A DNA stretch of 21,768 bases, taken from the NCBI GenBank assembly GCA_003254885.1, contig QANT01009086.1:1-21768 (forward strand), given 5' to 3'. Each line of letters starts with the position of its first letter. The first letter of the stretch is position 1. The notes under the pieces were generated by a model. That model was not told the DNA's origin and made no database searches. It worked only from the letters and a program-made list of their open reading frames with translations. The stretch is from Purshia tridentata. Taxonomy: Eukaryota > Streptophyta > Magnoliopsida > Rosales > Rosaceae. The position numbers and the translations under genes are program-made. Shown here one piece after another: positions 9,958 to 20,164 of this stretch.

Positions 9958-11303
9958 AGTACAACATAAGGCAATAATTTCATTCTCATTAAAATTAACA
10001 CTGTTCCTACAAAATTGGTCACAGCCACAATAGGCGGAAAGAAAAAAATAACAAGAGATAAAAGTTAAATGTATGGTAATAGAACATTCCTGAGAGCTTC
10101 CACTGCCAGCCCCTGCCTATTTTAGAAGGTCCCTCTTGTGTTTTTTCTGCTGGAAGTGCTTTGCTTTGGGTTTCAAAACCATGTGCGTAGCCACATTGTC
10201 TTTTGCTTCAAGGAACAACTGCTGCAGGATCTTCTCTCCCTCTTAATTCCTTCTCATGCCTCAGCGCGCCAAGAGCAGCTTCACCATCGGCGATTCTCTG
10301 ATTTGCCTGCACGTTTCATAGATAGGGCTAAGTTTGGCCTCCAAGGCTTCAACCTGGCTAACAGCTTCCCATCTTGGTGAGATTTCTTGATTAATACGGT
10401 GAGCGACTTGAAGCTCGATCTTGGCAGCAGAAAGTTTGCCTTCAACCACATATGGAGCATTGAAGTATCCCGCCGAGAGGAGTATCTTGACAGTAGATGA
10501 GAGCTTGGTCAGGTTGGCCTCCTAGCATATGTTGTTGGCATCAAGGGACACAAGAGACTTCAAAGTCTCCAGGGCCGAAATCATGGCTAGCCTCTTTGGA
10601 GGAGAGGAAGATTTGGCCGAAGGTGAGGAGAAAGACTCCAAAAACTCAGCCATCGTCGCCATGAAAAAGCCAAAAAAATGGAAAGATGTAACAAGTATGG
10701 AGGCAGTTCCAAAGAAAATAAAATTTGAACCTTGAAAGCTTTTTCCCACGGCAGGGACTTAACGTATGGTGAACTGGGAGGTTCAGGGCTTGGGGAAGGA
10801 AGAAACCAGTTCAAGGGAGTTGGGTTTCTAACACTCTCACTCATACCCCTGACCCCCAACCACTACAGCGTAGTGTGCTCAACCTCACCCCCACTTAATT
10901 CACTTTTACTCGAATCACTTGAACTCAATTAGCCAAGTTGCTGTGCATATTCAAATGCGTATTTCCTAGCCCATTCCCTAGGGTTTGCGTGACGATTGTC
11001 TTAGTCCTAGGAGGAATAATAAGAATTCTAAGCAACATACAAAGACACAAGAGGAATAGCCTAATCCCTGAGGTAAACTAACTAAAGAATACTGAGGTGA
11101 ACCACCTGAGGCCCAAGCTGAGAAGTCTCCAAGGCCCCAAAATCCACGGTGGCCGCAGAGTCAATAGTCATCCCCGTGACACTTGCTCTCTAAGGGGAAG
11201 GTTCCCTCATTGGAGAAGGTTCTCTCGGCCGAGTCACCACCCTCAGTGGAGACATCCCCCTAATTGGAGAAGGATTTGGAAAAGGAAGGGGGACATCTCA
11301 AAC

Positions 11304-11377
11304 CTGACAAGGTAAAAATCAGGGTACTTAAGAGAACAAGGGGTGAAAAGACAAAAGGTAGAAAGAAAGACATTTAC
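11304..11377 (-). other. Intron 4 of antisense gene (74 bp)
   Basis: Minus-strand donor TCACCA|GTAAAT and acceptor TTTTACCTTGTCAG|GTTTG. Phase 0; the next exon, to 11106, is 198 bp. Confidence 0.8.
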
Positions 11378-11569
11378 TGGTGAAAGGGCTGGAGATGCAG
11401 GCTCATCTCCCGCCGAAGATGGCGTTGGAGTTGGTTGAGGAAAACTCTCAGTAGAAGGGGACAAAGTGGCACTCAGTGTTGGAGTGGTAGTAGAAACCAA
11501 GGTCAAATCAACCAAGGCAGGAGTACCTTGGTCAAGAGTGGCATCATCAATAGCATGCCCATCACCACC

Positions 11570-11656
11570 CTACAAAGTTCAAGCATTTATGAGACATGGA
11601 AGGACAGAATCACAAGCAAAAAGTCCAAGTGTTTATACAGGATTTTTGTGACATAC
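11570..11656 (-). other. Intron 3 of antisense gene (87 bp)
   Basis: Minus-strand donor CTAGAG|GTATGT and acceptor GAACTTTGTAG|GGTGG. Phase 0; flanking exons of 129 and 192 bp are multiples of three. Confidence 0.8.
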
Positions 11657-11785
11657 CTCTAGCATGCCCATGCCTTTCCTGGCCCCACGCTTCTATTTTC
11701 GGCGAAGGGGGACATTAAGCGAAGAAGGAATGTCCTCCTCATCAACCCCACTAGCCATGGTTGAATCTCGGCCACCAGTCTCAAC

Positions 11786-11855
11786 CTTCCACAATGACAT
11801 GGATGGGTGAGCACAAATATATAGCCAAGAAAACTTAAAAAGTCAAGTGATGCAC
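11786..11855 (-). other. Intron 2 of antisense gene (70 bp)
   Basis: Minus-strand donor AATGAG|GTGCAT and acceptor TTGTGGAAG|GTTGAG. Phase 0. The upstream exon is 218 bp. Confidence 0.7.
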
Positions 11856-12073
11856 CTCATTAGTGGCTTCATCCTTAAGGGTGAATGGAGCTAGTCGAGA
11901 ATCAGTTTTTTGGGTCTTTGCCGCAGGTTGAGATGCAATTTCGTCACCCACGGCAGCACGAGCTTTGCGTTTGTCAATGCTAGGTGAAGTCCTCTCACTC
12001 ACCACCTTAGGCAGCTTGAGCCCGGGAGATGCAGCTTTGGCCTTCATCGGTGCCTTTGGTTTTGAAGTTTCAC

Positions 12074-12151
12074 CTAAAAGACAAAAAAGAACTATTTAGA
12101 TAGAATTCAACATGCAAAGCACTATTAGGCCCGCTGAGAAAAGAAACGTAC
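12074..12151 (-). other. Intron 1 of antisense gene (78 bp)
   Basis: Minus-strand donor GTTG|GTACGT and acceptor TTTTGTCTTTTAG|GTGAA. Phase 1; the frame continues across it, and the acceptor has a clear pyrimidine tract. Confidence 0.8.
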
Positions 12152-14001
12152 CAACTGGCCGAGAAGAATGACCATGGCCACTCCAAGAACCGGCCTTGAC
12201 AAACAGAGACACACCCTTTAGAGCTTTCCCCTTAGCTACCTCGACTGAAAGGTTAAAGTGACTAGCATTGATCAAGTTGCATTAGTCTGAAGAAGCTAAA
12301 TCCATTACACGCCGAGCAAAGAAGAACTGGTGTAGCTTGGATACAGCCAAGCTACCATGCATAAAAAGCCGTCGGATAAATATCAAACCCACCTATTTGG
12401 CTAGGACCTTTATTTACAGAGCCATATGAGATCTCTCTAGTGATAAGGATACTGACCAGAGAGACCTAAAGACTTTTTTCTCCTCGTTATCAATGGGAAG
12501 CTCTTCCACGGCCACATCATGCCTTAGCAACAAAAAAAGAGGATAAGATTTTCCAAGGTATGCCTACAACTGCTCAGCACTACGACTTTCCAGTTAGAGA
12601 AAAATTAATTGAAGCAGCCCTCTGCAGAATGAAGAAGGGGTGGAGGGAAGGCATGAGTAACCACCATCACGACGGGGACTGGGTAGTTAACGGCGGAAGG
12701 AGCTCTCTCCCTAAAGTATACTTGGAGCCACACTTGGAACATCCAAAGTGGCCCTCCCTTCTTAGGGTTCATCCTGCTAGTTGTAATACTGTGCAGGCAC
12801 CTACACAGGTGGGCGAGAACGAACAATCCTAAGGCTAGTATCTCGTCGAAGGCTAGCGCTTCGAACAAGGGAATAAACTCCTTTGTAATCATGTTGCTTT
12901 GGGTGCAAAAAATGAATTTTTAAAGACAATATCAAAGAAACACGGCATGCTCAACATCAGAAACATCTCCGAATGTTTGGGCGAAGGTGCTCACCCAAGT
13001 GTCATAATTAAGGACTTTGTCGTGGGTGTAATGAAGCCTGACTCCAAACTCGACTTCGCTGAGCTTCATTGAGATTTGACTGCCGTGAGGCAGGAATCAG
13101 AAGATTACGGGCATATCCAAGAAAGTTGGAGTCATTTGGCCAAAGCTTAGGTTGAGAGTGTTGGTCGCAGAGGACCAAAAGCAGAAAGCTGCTGGGAGAA
13201 AGGCTATAGCAACAGGCACTTCCTGGCGACTAAGGAGAATGGCATCCTTAACACCGAGCACTTCCTATGAATCAAAGAACACAGTGGAAATTTTTTTGAC
13301 CTAGTTGACCCATTTGGTCTATACCTTTGGCCATTGGGGTTGCGGGCGAGAAGTGGCCCAGTTGGACCAATCGTTCCAACTAAAAAAGGCAAAGTCATTT
13401 GGGATCTTATTCAAGGCATCTCCAACTACCTTGGGAATTCCCGCTGGGTAAAATGGGCCCAAAAATCTTGCCTCCTTCCCATCTACACTTTTGGTTATGA
13501 AGTTACAATGTTGGAGTTCTCGGCAATAGCAGCACCCAAGACTTCATTGAATATGGCCTAGCACTCATCAATGCTCAAGGCCAGATCAAGAATAGACATC
13601 TCCTCCTCCTTCTTACCAGAACCACCCTCATAGGTTATGGCAAAAGGAGTAGTAGCCCAGCCGGCAGAGGAAGAAGCCAAAGTAGCTGTGGTGGAAGAGA
13701 AAACAGACGCAATGGTGATAGAATCCACCTAAATCTAGATTTCTCCAATGGCAATAGAAGCCATTAAGGCGCAGAAAAGTTGGAACCTGAGGCAGCCAAG
13801 GTAGCAACAGTAGAAGAAGAGAAAGCAAAAGTAGAGGACATTAGTGGCAGGAAAAGGATTTGAAGGGCTAAAAAGAGTTGGTTAGAAGGTTGGAAGCTAG
13901 AAGAACACAAGAACCAGAAAGAGGATTAGCAAGAAAAATTTGAGAGTTTAAAGGTTTTGACAGTTCTAAAAGCGTAAAACGAAAAAGAAGATGAGATTTC
14001 G

Positions 14002-14009
14002 ATTTTATA
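14002..14009 (-). promoter_or_regulatory. TATA box of the antisense gene
   Basis: The minus strand reads CTATAAAATCG, about 160 bases upstream of the antisense ATG at 13841. A pyrimidine-rich leader without ATG follows. The site lies between the polypurine tract and the antisense gene, outside the LTR. Confidence 0.55.
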
Positions 14010-14120
14010 GGTAAAAATTTGGGCGAGAATGGGTGTGCATGTGGGTTGGTAATGAATACGAAAATTTTTCATACGCTTTGGAAAGTTTTGAAATCATGGC
14101 AATGATGAAACACTAAAATC

Positions 14121-14137
14121 GAGGAGAGATAGGGGGC
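14121..14137 (+). other. Polypurine tract
   Basis: GAGGAGAGATAGGGGGC lies immediately before the LTR start TGCTACGC, the expected plus-strand priming site for reverse transcription. Confidence 0.7.
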
Positions 14138-14800
14138 TGCTACGCTTCAATGCAAATGGTTTGCCTCTATCAACACATGATTGCACCCTTTGAAACCACA
14201 TGCAATTGTGATTGAATACACCCCTAATAAATGCTAAGATTTTGTGGTTGGGAATATCCTACCCACGGCTACAACCAGTGAAATAAGACATTTTAAACAG
14301 CTAAGTGTTAAACAAACGGTGATATGCCGAGATGAACCAAAACATTGTGACATGGTGAGCAACCCATGGTCCTCACCGAAAATGTAAAAGATTGAAAAGC
14401 ATTGAAATGCTACATTTCTTAAACCACACGACAACACTTGGCGGTGACTCCAAGAAATGGGCGGGCATACGTTTACACCCTAATTTGGATTTGGACCAAG
14501 ACACACGGGAAAGCCTAGACATCAAAGAGCCCAGCATAACTTAAAGCACAAGGCAAGAGCATGCAAGCGCAAATGACCAAGCCCACATCGGCAAAGCCCA
14601 TGGTGAGAATCCAGCTACCAATCAAAGGCGTGGCGCAAGTTTTGGATAAGGAAGGAATCCTAGCAAGGCAAGAATCCTGGTGAGATTTGGAGGCATATAT
14701 GGCAATTTTGGGGTTACTTAGCCGTGAAGTTTAAGCAAGCCAAGAGTCTGAATTCCATTCGGATAAGGTTTTCCTAAGAAGACCTAAGGTTTTTGTCCCC

Positions 14801-14807
14801 TATATAA
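14801..14807 (+). promoter_or_regulatory. LTR promoter TATA box
   Basis: TATATAA in the context CCCCTATATAATGAAG, inside the LTR and before the presumed transcript start. Confidence 0.65.
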
Positions 14808-15359
14808 TGAAGCACTGGCAAAAAGGTAGGGATCCCTGATCACAAACAACAAAAAGCTTCTGAGCAAATTTATGATATTTCTCAAGAACTATTGCGATTA
14901 GTTCTTCAAGTTCTTAGGAATTTTCGTACCCTTTTTCTTGTTAGATCTGCTAGAACTATATTGTTTTAGTATTGATTTTCTTGTTACTTGCTTTGATCTT
15001 AATTTTCTTAGATGAGCTTTGTTGTTAGAACAACCATTGTTACTAGATTTCTTGATAATCAATTAAGTCATACTTTTCACATTCGAGTTCATAGTTTTTC
15101 TTTATATCCAATCACTCAAGCACCCATTCATTGGGTATTTAGTTTTGAGCACACTGTGATTGTTCGTCGAGCATTTAAAGTCCTTGAGGATCAAGGCATT
15201 AGAAAGAACTTGGGCGAGGTAGTTGTTCCTTTCTTGTTGTACAGTTGTTTGGTGCAAAGTTAGTTCACGGCGCGAATACATCACTTAACCATTCGAATAC
15301 GACAACACATTTTTCTATATATTGGTTGTCTGGCTGTGCAGTGGCACACCCACACATTA

Positions 15360-15365
15360 AATAAA
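15360..15365 (+). terminator. Candidate polyadenylation signal, 3' LTR
   Basis: AATAAA about 60 bases before the presumed LTR end. Confidence 0.4.
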
Positions 15366-15426
15366 GACTATCAGTGTACCAACCGAAGTTCACGGCACGA
15401 TCTGGCCATGAATTTTAGGGGAAACA

Positions 15427-15973
15427 ATTATATAATTATATAATTTGTTATAGGAATTAAATTTTGGGCCTAATCGGGCCATTTTTTGAGTTTTTGGGCG
15501 GGCCTAAGTGAGCTAGGCTTCGGGCGGGCCTTGGGCTTTAAGGGGATGGCCCGAGACTAGCCCAAAGGGTTTGGCAGGTTTCAGGCCTGGGCTTTTTGGT
15601 GAGGCCTAGTTGAACTCCAATTTTTCTTTTAGCATTAAGTTTTTTTTTAAATGTCAATTTCCATTCATTTTCCATTAAACTTGCTGCTCTTCTTTTATTT
15701 ACATTTTGTTCATTTCTGAAGTCCTAGGCATGAAAAGAACCTAGATAGATTTTTTCTGTCCCTTTTTCTATCGCAGGATTGATTGTTAGAAGTTATATTT
15801 GGCACATTTAATTTAATTTCAATTTTATTTTTTGCATCAAACATCATATTTTTCCAATCGGCTATTCCTAAACAATTGGCAGTATGCCCCGCAAAAGGTC
15901 AAAAGCCTCGCCCCTTCCACGGTAAGTTGTTTTGACTTGATTCTCGGCCCTCCACGCGGCTGAGTTTTTGAGT
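15427..15973. other. Spacer with GGCC-rich patch, no gene
   Basis: A short AT-rich start (ATTATATAATTATATAATT), then at about 15465-15605 repeated phrases such as GGGCGGGCC, GGGCTTT and GGCCTGGGC, as seen in some decayed non-autonomous transposons. Minus-strand frames at 15837-16092 show no recognised motif. Confidence 0.4.
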
Positions 15974-15978
15974 AAAAC
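15974..15978. repeat. Target-site duplication AAAAC (partner 21571-21575)
   Basis: AAAAC abuts the TG start of LTR-C and recurs immediately after its CA end, 5.6 kb away. Confidence 0.9.
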
Positions 15979-16046
15979 TGTAACGACCCGTACTCCGTAA
16001 GGTAAAATTTTTTTTCTAATTTTAATGTGGTCTTTGGGGCCAAAAG

Positions 16047-16203
16047 TTGACTTTGGGTTCGAATAAGATTTGATGCTTGACCTTGGGCTCATTAGGAAGG
16101 CCTCGGGCTTACGAGAAAGTAGACATGCGGCATGTCCCGTTTGGAGGGACGGTTTGAAAATTTTGTACGTGGTAAAGGACCCAAAAGTTGACTTTTTAAA
16201 TTA
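16047..16203 (+). promoter_or_regulatory. Three W-box-like motifs, LTR-C
   Basis: TTGACT at 16047-16052, TTGACC at 16077-16082 and TTGACT at 16198-16203. Position and spacing parallel those of the other LTRs; WRKY control is inferred. Confidence 0.35.
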
Positions 16204-16250
16204 TAGGGCCCTTGGAGTAGACTTTGACATGGTTGAGTAGAGCTCGGCTC

Positions 16251-16310
16251 CACGAGTTCGTAGACACGAAGTATACGTCAAACGGAGTTACGGTTTGTGA
16301 GTTATGGACG
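16251..16310 (+). repeat. Shared ~60-bp LTR block, LTR-C copy
   Basis: It runs from CACGAGTTCGTAGACACG to GTTATGGACG. A diverged version upstream (about 16108-16180) shares the AGTAGACATGCGG and ACGGTTTGAAA parts, so the region is an internal tandem duplication of about 100 bp. Confidence 0.75.
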
Positions 16311-17247
16311 AGTAAAGTGAGTGGCAAAATCGTAAATAAGGTGACTTAGCCTTAAAAATTCCAGATTTTTCTTGAACTTTCTCTCTCTCCTTTTTCTCCC
16401 TCTTTTCTCCCCCCAGCCCGTAGACCACCCTTTCACCTTCCCTGTGCGCGCGTCACCCCTCCCCTCCCATCCAGCTGCCTCCGACCAACACCCAGCCGCC
16501 GACAAACCGCCTCCCGCCGGCGCCAGCCCGCCGCGACCCCACGACGTCGACCACCAGCCCTGCGCGCGCTGCTGCAAGGAGAGAACGCCACAGCTGCTGT
16601 TTATTCTAGCTTTTTCGGCCAGTTTTTCCGACGCCTCTTCTGCCCATTTAGGTGGGTTTCCTCCCTCCTCCTTCCAGTATTTAATTACCTTGATTTTGGG
16701 CTGCCAATTTGGATCATTTTAGACATGGGAAAATTTGGGATTAAACCCCAAATCGGAAAATCTTAAATTTGTGGCTTGGGGTGCGAAATTGTGTCAGGTT
16801 TACTAATTTCCAACCTTAGGAAATATTAATTTTGGTTTAGAACCTTGGGCTTTAAGGAAAAATGGAAGAAATTGGAAATTGGTGAGAAGGAACGTGGCTA
16901 TTTTGGGTGGCTGATTGAAAGGTTGGGGATTTGGCATGATTTAGCGATATTTTAGCCAATTGCCATCACTTAGGAACCTAATTCGGAGTTTGGATTAAAG
17001 GGTTCACAAGAAAGGGCGGGAATTGTGAAATTGGGGTTGGAAAGTACCACTTTATTGGGGTTGAGATTAATCCGACCCTTTAATTACGAAATTTAGGAAT
17101 TATCGTTGATTTTAGAATTTTATTAAGCGGGTTATTAACTTAGGTTGTATAGAAAAGACCGAGGTTAACGAAACCTCAAACATAGTCGTAGACGGACATT
17201 TTAAATGTGGGAACTAATAGCGTATTTACCTTTTTCTTATAGGGACT

Positions 17248-17252
17248 ACACC
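17248..17252. repeat. Target-site duplication ACACC/ACACT (partner 20271-20275)
   Basis: ACACC before and ACACT after LTR-B, matching at four of five bases; one has mutated since insertion. Confidence 0.75.
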
Positions 17253-17555
17253 TGTCACGCCCCGACCCTCGGGCACGTGAACACCAATTGAACCTGAAAA
17301 CTGAAATTAATTCCTGAAGCTGTGGGCCCTTTCTCTGAAACTGTGAGCCATTAATATAAAATAATTTACTGAGAGCAACTGTAAGTTTACAAAACACATT
17401 TACATAAAACCAAGTGTAAAACCTTTTACAAAAAAAAATCAAACTGTAAAACAACTTTCTGAAACACTGCTGGTCCCACTGCCTCGTCTTCTCTCCACTG
17501 CCTCCTCAGCTTGCTTATCCTGCAAAACCAAAACCCTGCACCCAACCACAGGTGC

Positions 17556-17578
17556 ACCGGGTTTAAACACAACCCGGT
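17556..17578 (-). other. Conserved stem-loop in LTR-B
   Basis: ACCGGGTT and AACCCGGT form an 8-bp stem around a 7-base loop, in the same position as the 9-bp stem of LTR-A. Confidence 0.6.
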
Positions 17579-18276
17579 AAGCTCACTAGAGCTCGTATGA
17601 GTGAAACTACTGTAACCTCAAATTAAACTCAAATAAAATAATCAGTCACAATCCATTCTAAGCCTCAAATCACAATCAGTTCAAGAACCAGAAATTTCAA
17701 TTCTTAACCTGATCACCAATCCTCTACCCGATCCAATACACTGTCCCAATCTGTAATACCTCAATTATCCTCAATTGATCCCCTAAACTGGAAATCATCT
17801 CGAATTACACCACAATGTCCTGACTTAGAATCCCACTAGATTCTCCAATAATCTTAGAATCCTCGATATCCATTCCGAACCAACTTAAACCTCAATTAGT
17901 CCTTTAACCTGATCATGTAGATTTCTCAAGTTACACCATAATCTCAAACTTAGAATCCAACTAACTTTCCCAATAACTTAGAATCAATCCTCAATTAAAC
18001 CCTTGATCTCAAATAACCTCTATTACTCAAACCCCGGTAATCAATTCTCGCCTAAACCTTTAAATTCAACAGTTCCTCAACACCTCACTGTCACCCTTTG
18101 AGATTCCCCTAGCCTTAAAACATTTCATAAAAATCCACGAAAGAGAAAATAATTACCGATTTTAAATCCGCTTTAAAAACTCTTGGAAATCAATAAAACT
18201 GATCAAAGTCTCAAATTATAAAAGAAGAATTAAAGTTCCATAATTAAAAATCATCACCTAATCCACATCCAGCTAA

Positions 18277-18520
18277 CCTGCCGTACATGCGCAGGGCTCA
18301 CAACCTGCCGTACGCATGCACGGCCAATAATCCTACCGTACATGCGCAGGGCCTACGACCTGCCGTACGCATGCAGGGCCAATATCCTACCGTACATGTG
18401 CAGAGCCTACGACCTGCTGTACGTATGCAGGGCCAATATCCTGCCGTACATGTGCAGAGCCAAGGTCTGTCATACACATGCAGGGCCAACAACTGCTGTA
18501 CGTGCACGCAGGGCCGCCCC
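18277..18520 (-). repeat. Array of nine ~27-bp hairpin-forming units, LTR-B
   Basis: Two alternating unit types (CCTGCCGTACGCATGCAGG and CCTACCGTACATGTGCAGAG, each plus a spacer) form a 54-bp higher-order repeat. Many units carry CCTGC...GCAGG arms able to pair. An adjoining conserved segment (about 18521-18590) containing CCCAAAGCCTATGTG also occurs next to the array of LTR-C. Peptides readable from this array are by-products. Confidence 0.85.
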
Positions 18521-20016
18521 CAAAGGGCAAGGCATCCCGACACACGGCCCAAAGCCTATGTGTGTGCCGTGATGGGTCCCAAAGACCTATATAATCTGAG
18601 AAGCTGAACGAGTACCAATTGGGTGCTCCGATAACCGTACCAATTCGAAAAGAAATATTTTTAGTTCAAAACACCAAAATCCAGGTTCCAAAACCTTTTG
18701 ATATCACGAGAAAGTTAATCAAAGCTCAAACTTAAAATTAAATTCTTTCTTAAAGAACCAAACGTTACCAAAAACTGATAAGTAAAATCAAATCTTTAAT
18801 TTTATCCAAGAATAAACTGAATTCTCAAAATCAGTTTCCAAAACCAAAATCCACACTAAGTCACCTTAAAAAGCAATAATCTTAAAACCCCGGGAATCCC
18901 AATCCTAACCAAAAGTCTCCACTTGGACTCACCGGTCCTCATCAAACCACTAAATCCTTACTTAGTCCTTAATCAATCCTTTAAATCCTTGGAAATTCCA
19001 TTCCTTATTCCGTACCCTTCTTAACTAGTAACCAGCAACCAAACAAACAAGCACTCAACACAGCCAAGTAACTAACTAAACTGAGAGTTAAAGGATCTTA
19101 GGTTCACTCACTGTGACCACGCGAAAAGACCGAACTGCCCTTCGTGTCCTTCGTGGCTCCTTTGCACGGATTCTAAAATCCGGCAGCATAACGGCATCGG
19201 GAATACAAATTCTCAAGTCGAGCGTACCTGTTAAGACCAGACAAACCAACAACCAAGGAAAAGTTCACAACCAAGCAACAAAACACAGCAACGGGCGGGA
19301 ACCACCACGCAGGTGGCTGCCCGACCCTCGGAAAGCACACGGAAGGTCCGAGAAACTCACCCACAGGTTCGGGTGGTTGGCCCGAGGCCAAAAACCAAGA
19401 AAACGGTCGCTGGAACCGTCATATGCAGCGAGTCCCACAACTGTCAATGGGCGGTCAACTGCTAAAAACGAAAGTCACGTTTAGCTTAAACGAACTACAC
19501 AGAGACTTAGAGGAGATCGAGGGGATCGATTCTCAAACTTGGGTCGATGGCCAAAAGTGGCCGGAAAAGGAGGAAAACTGGCCGGAAAGCCGCCGGCCTC
19601 CCTAGCTCCGATCGGCTGCCCACGGCAGTCCAACGGGTCAATCGAACCCACCCACACGCTGGGCTCGACGAGAGGAAGAGATCTGGGCAGGTGGGAGGTC
19701 GCATCGTCGCCGAAATCGCCGAGATCACCGCCGTGACGCCGACTGTGCACGCTCGGATTCTCTCTTTCCTGGCTATTTCGGGAGGAGGCGCCACCACCGG
19801 AGGGAAGAGGGAGGAGAGGCGAGCCAAAAACCAGGCCGGCCCGCCGCCGGACGCGCCCCCACGCGTCGGCGAAAGGCGCGGCTGGGAGATGCACTCACGA
19901 GGAAGAGAGAGAACCTTCGGGAGAGAGGAGAGAGAAAATGCTGCCATTTTTCTGGGGTTCTGTGCCCTTTTTAAAAACCACTTTTTCAAAATTACCAATT
20001 TGTCCTTCTCTTCACA

Positions 20017-20076
20017 CGCCCGTAACTTTCAAACCGTAGCTCTGTTTAATGCGTGCTACATGTCTACGAACTCGTG
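20017..20076 (-). repeat. Shared ~60-bp LTR block, LTR-B copy
   Basis: On the minus strand it reads CACGAGTTCGTAGACATG through GAGCTACGGTTTGAAAG to TTACGGGCG, closest to the LTR-A copy. Confidence 0.8.
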
Positions 20077-20103
20077 AGAACGAGACCTTTCCAACGGACC
20101 CAA

Positions 20104-20164
20104 AGTCAATGCAAAAAGTCCTCCCGAACAAAAAGTCAACTTTTTACCCAACTTTAAAAGTCAA
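20104..20164 (-). promoter_or_regulatory. Cluster of three W-box-like motifs, LTR-B
   Basis: The complement of TTGACT occurs at 20104-20109, 20134-20139 and 20159-20164, mirroring LTR-A spacing. Confidence 0.35.

Larger units (their letters stand above)
10209..13841 (-). pseudogene. Antisense spliced plant-mobile-domain gene, decayed
   Basis: Read on the minus strand from ATG at 13841 (MSSTFAFSSSTVATLAASG). The first large exon (to 12152) holds a plant mobile domain (PMD, PF10536 type): FGQMTPTFLDMP, YDTWVSTFAQTFGDV, VEHAVFL, FIFCTQSNMITKE, LALGLFVLAHLCR and GGPLWMFQVWLQVYF. Four short introns then separate exons 12073-11856, 11785-11657, 11569-11378 and 11303-11106. These keep one frame and code a Lys/Ser/Pro/Thr-rich linker. 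A last exon (about 10760-10209) codes a helical, Glu/Lys/Leu-rich, probably coiled-coil end (KLSAAKIELQVAHRINQE, VEALEAKLSPIYETC). The splice joining 11106 to the last exon is unresolved, and a frameshift lies near 10313. PMD proteins occur in plants as MAIN/MAIL nuclear proteins and widely inside transposons; the role in this element is unknown. Several in-frame stops and frameshifts make this copy a pseudogene. Confidence 0.8.
8889..15426 (+). mobile_element. 5'-truncated Tat/Ogre-like Ty3/gypsy retrotransposon
   Basis: In order: integrase and pol terminus (plus, 8889-9957), antisense spliced gene (minus, 13841 to about 10209), polypurine tract (14121-14137) and 3' LTR (14138-15426). The integrase wording (GAHQAG, HGYYWP, KPWPFRGW, DYFTKWV, YAQVNGQAEASN) is typical of plant Tat-lineage elements. 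A gene on the opposite strand between pol and the 3' LTR is also described for relatives such as Grande. The 5' LTR, gag, protease, reverse transcriptase and RNase H are absent from the window. Frameshifts and stops make it immobile. Confidence 0.85.
14138..15426 (+). mobile_element. 3' LTR of the Tat/Ogre-like element (~1289 bp)
   Basis: It starts TGCTACGCTTCAATGC directly after the polypurine tract. It contains a TATATAA promoter (14801), a transcribed part with the phrase AGTTCTTCAAGTTCTTAGG and an AATAAA at 15360. It probably ends GGGGAAACA at 15426. The right end is inferred, because the 5' LTR is missing and no target duplication can be compared. The open frame at 15012-15263 within it has no protein support. 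Confidence 0.7.

Noticed and set aside
10138..11662. Plus-strand open frames across the antisense gene
   Set aside because: They are shadows; protein-like composition and splice continuity are on the minus strand.
13628..13828. Minus-strand Leu-rich frame as a signal peptide or membrane protein
   Set aside because: It is an alternative frame of the Ser/Ala-rich N-terminal region of the antisense gene; the neighbouring frame gives more protein-like sequence (SILDLALSIDEC).
15012..15284. Open frames of 83 and 60 residues
   Set aside because: They lie in the transcribed part of the Tat-type 3' LTR, without a motif or expected coding function.
16302..16722. Proline-rich open frames on both strands
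   Set aside because: They fall in the leader of LTR-C; low-complexity composition explains them.
18277..18520. CRISPR-like array
   Set aside because: Units are contiguous, alternating and without unique spacers, in a plant LTR; it is a minisatellite.
18287..18607. Open frames of 106, 84 and 76 residues with repeated peptides
   Set aside because: They are the 27-bp repeat read in different frames. Since 27 is divisible by three, every frame stays open.
19481..20077. Long overlapping open frames on both strands (137, 163 and 176 residues)
   Set aside because: They lie in the GC-rich leader of LTR-B, where stops are rare on both strands. The matching part of LTR-A does not keep the same frames, and no motif is visible.
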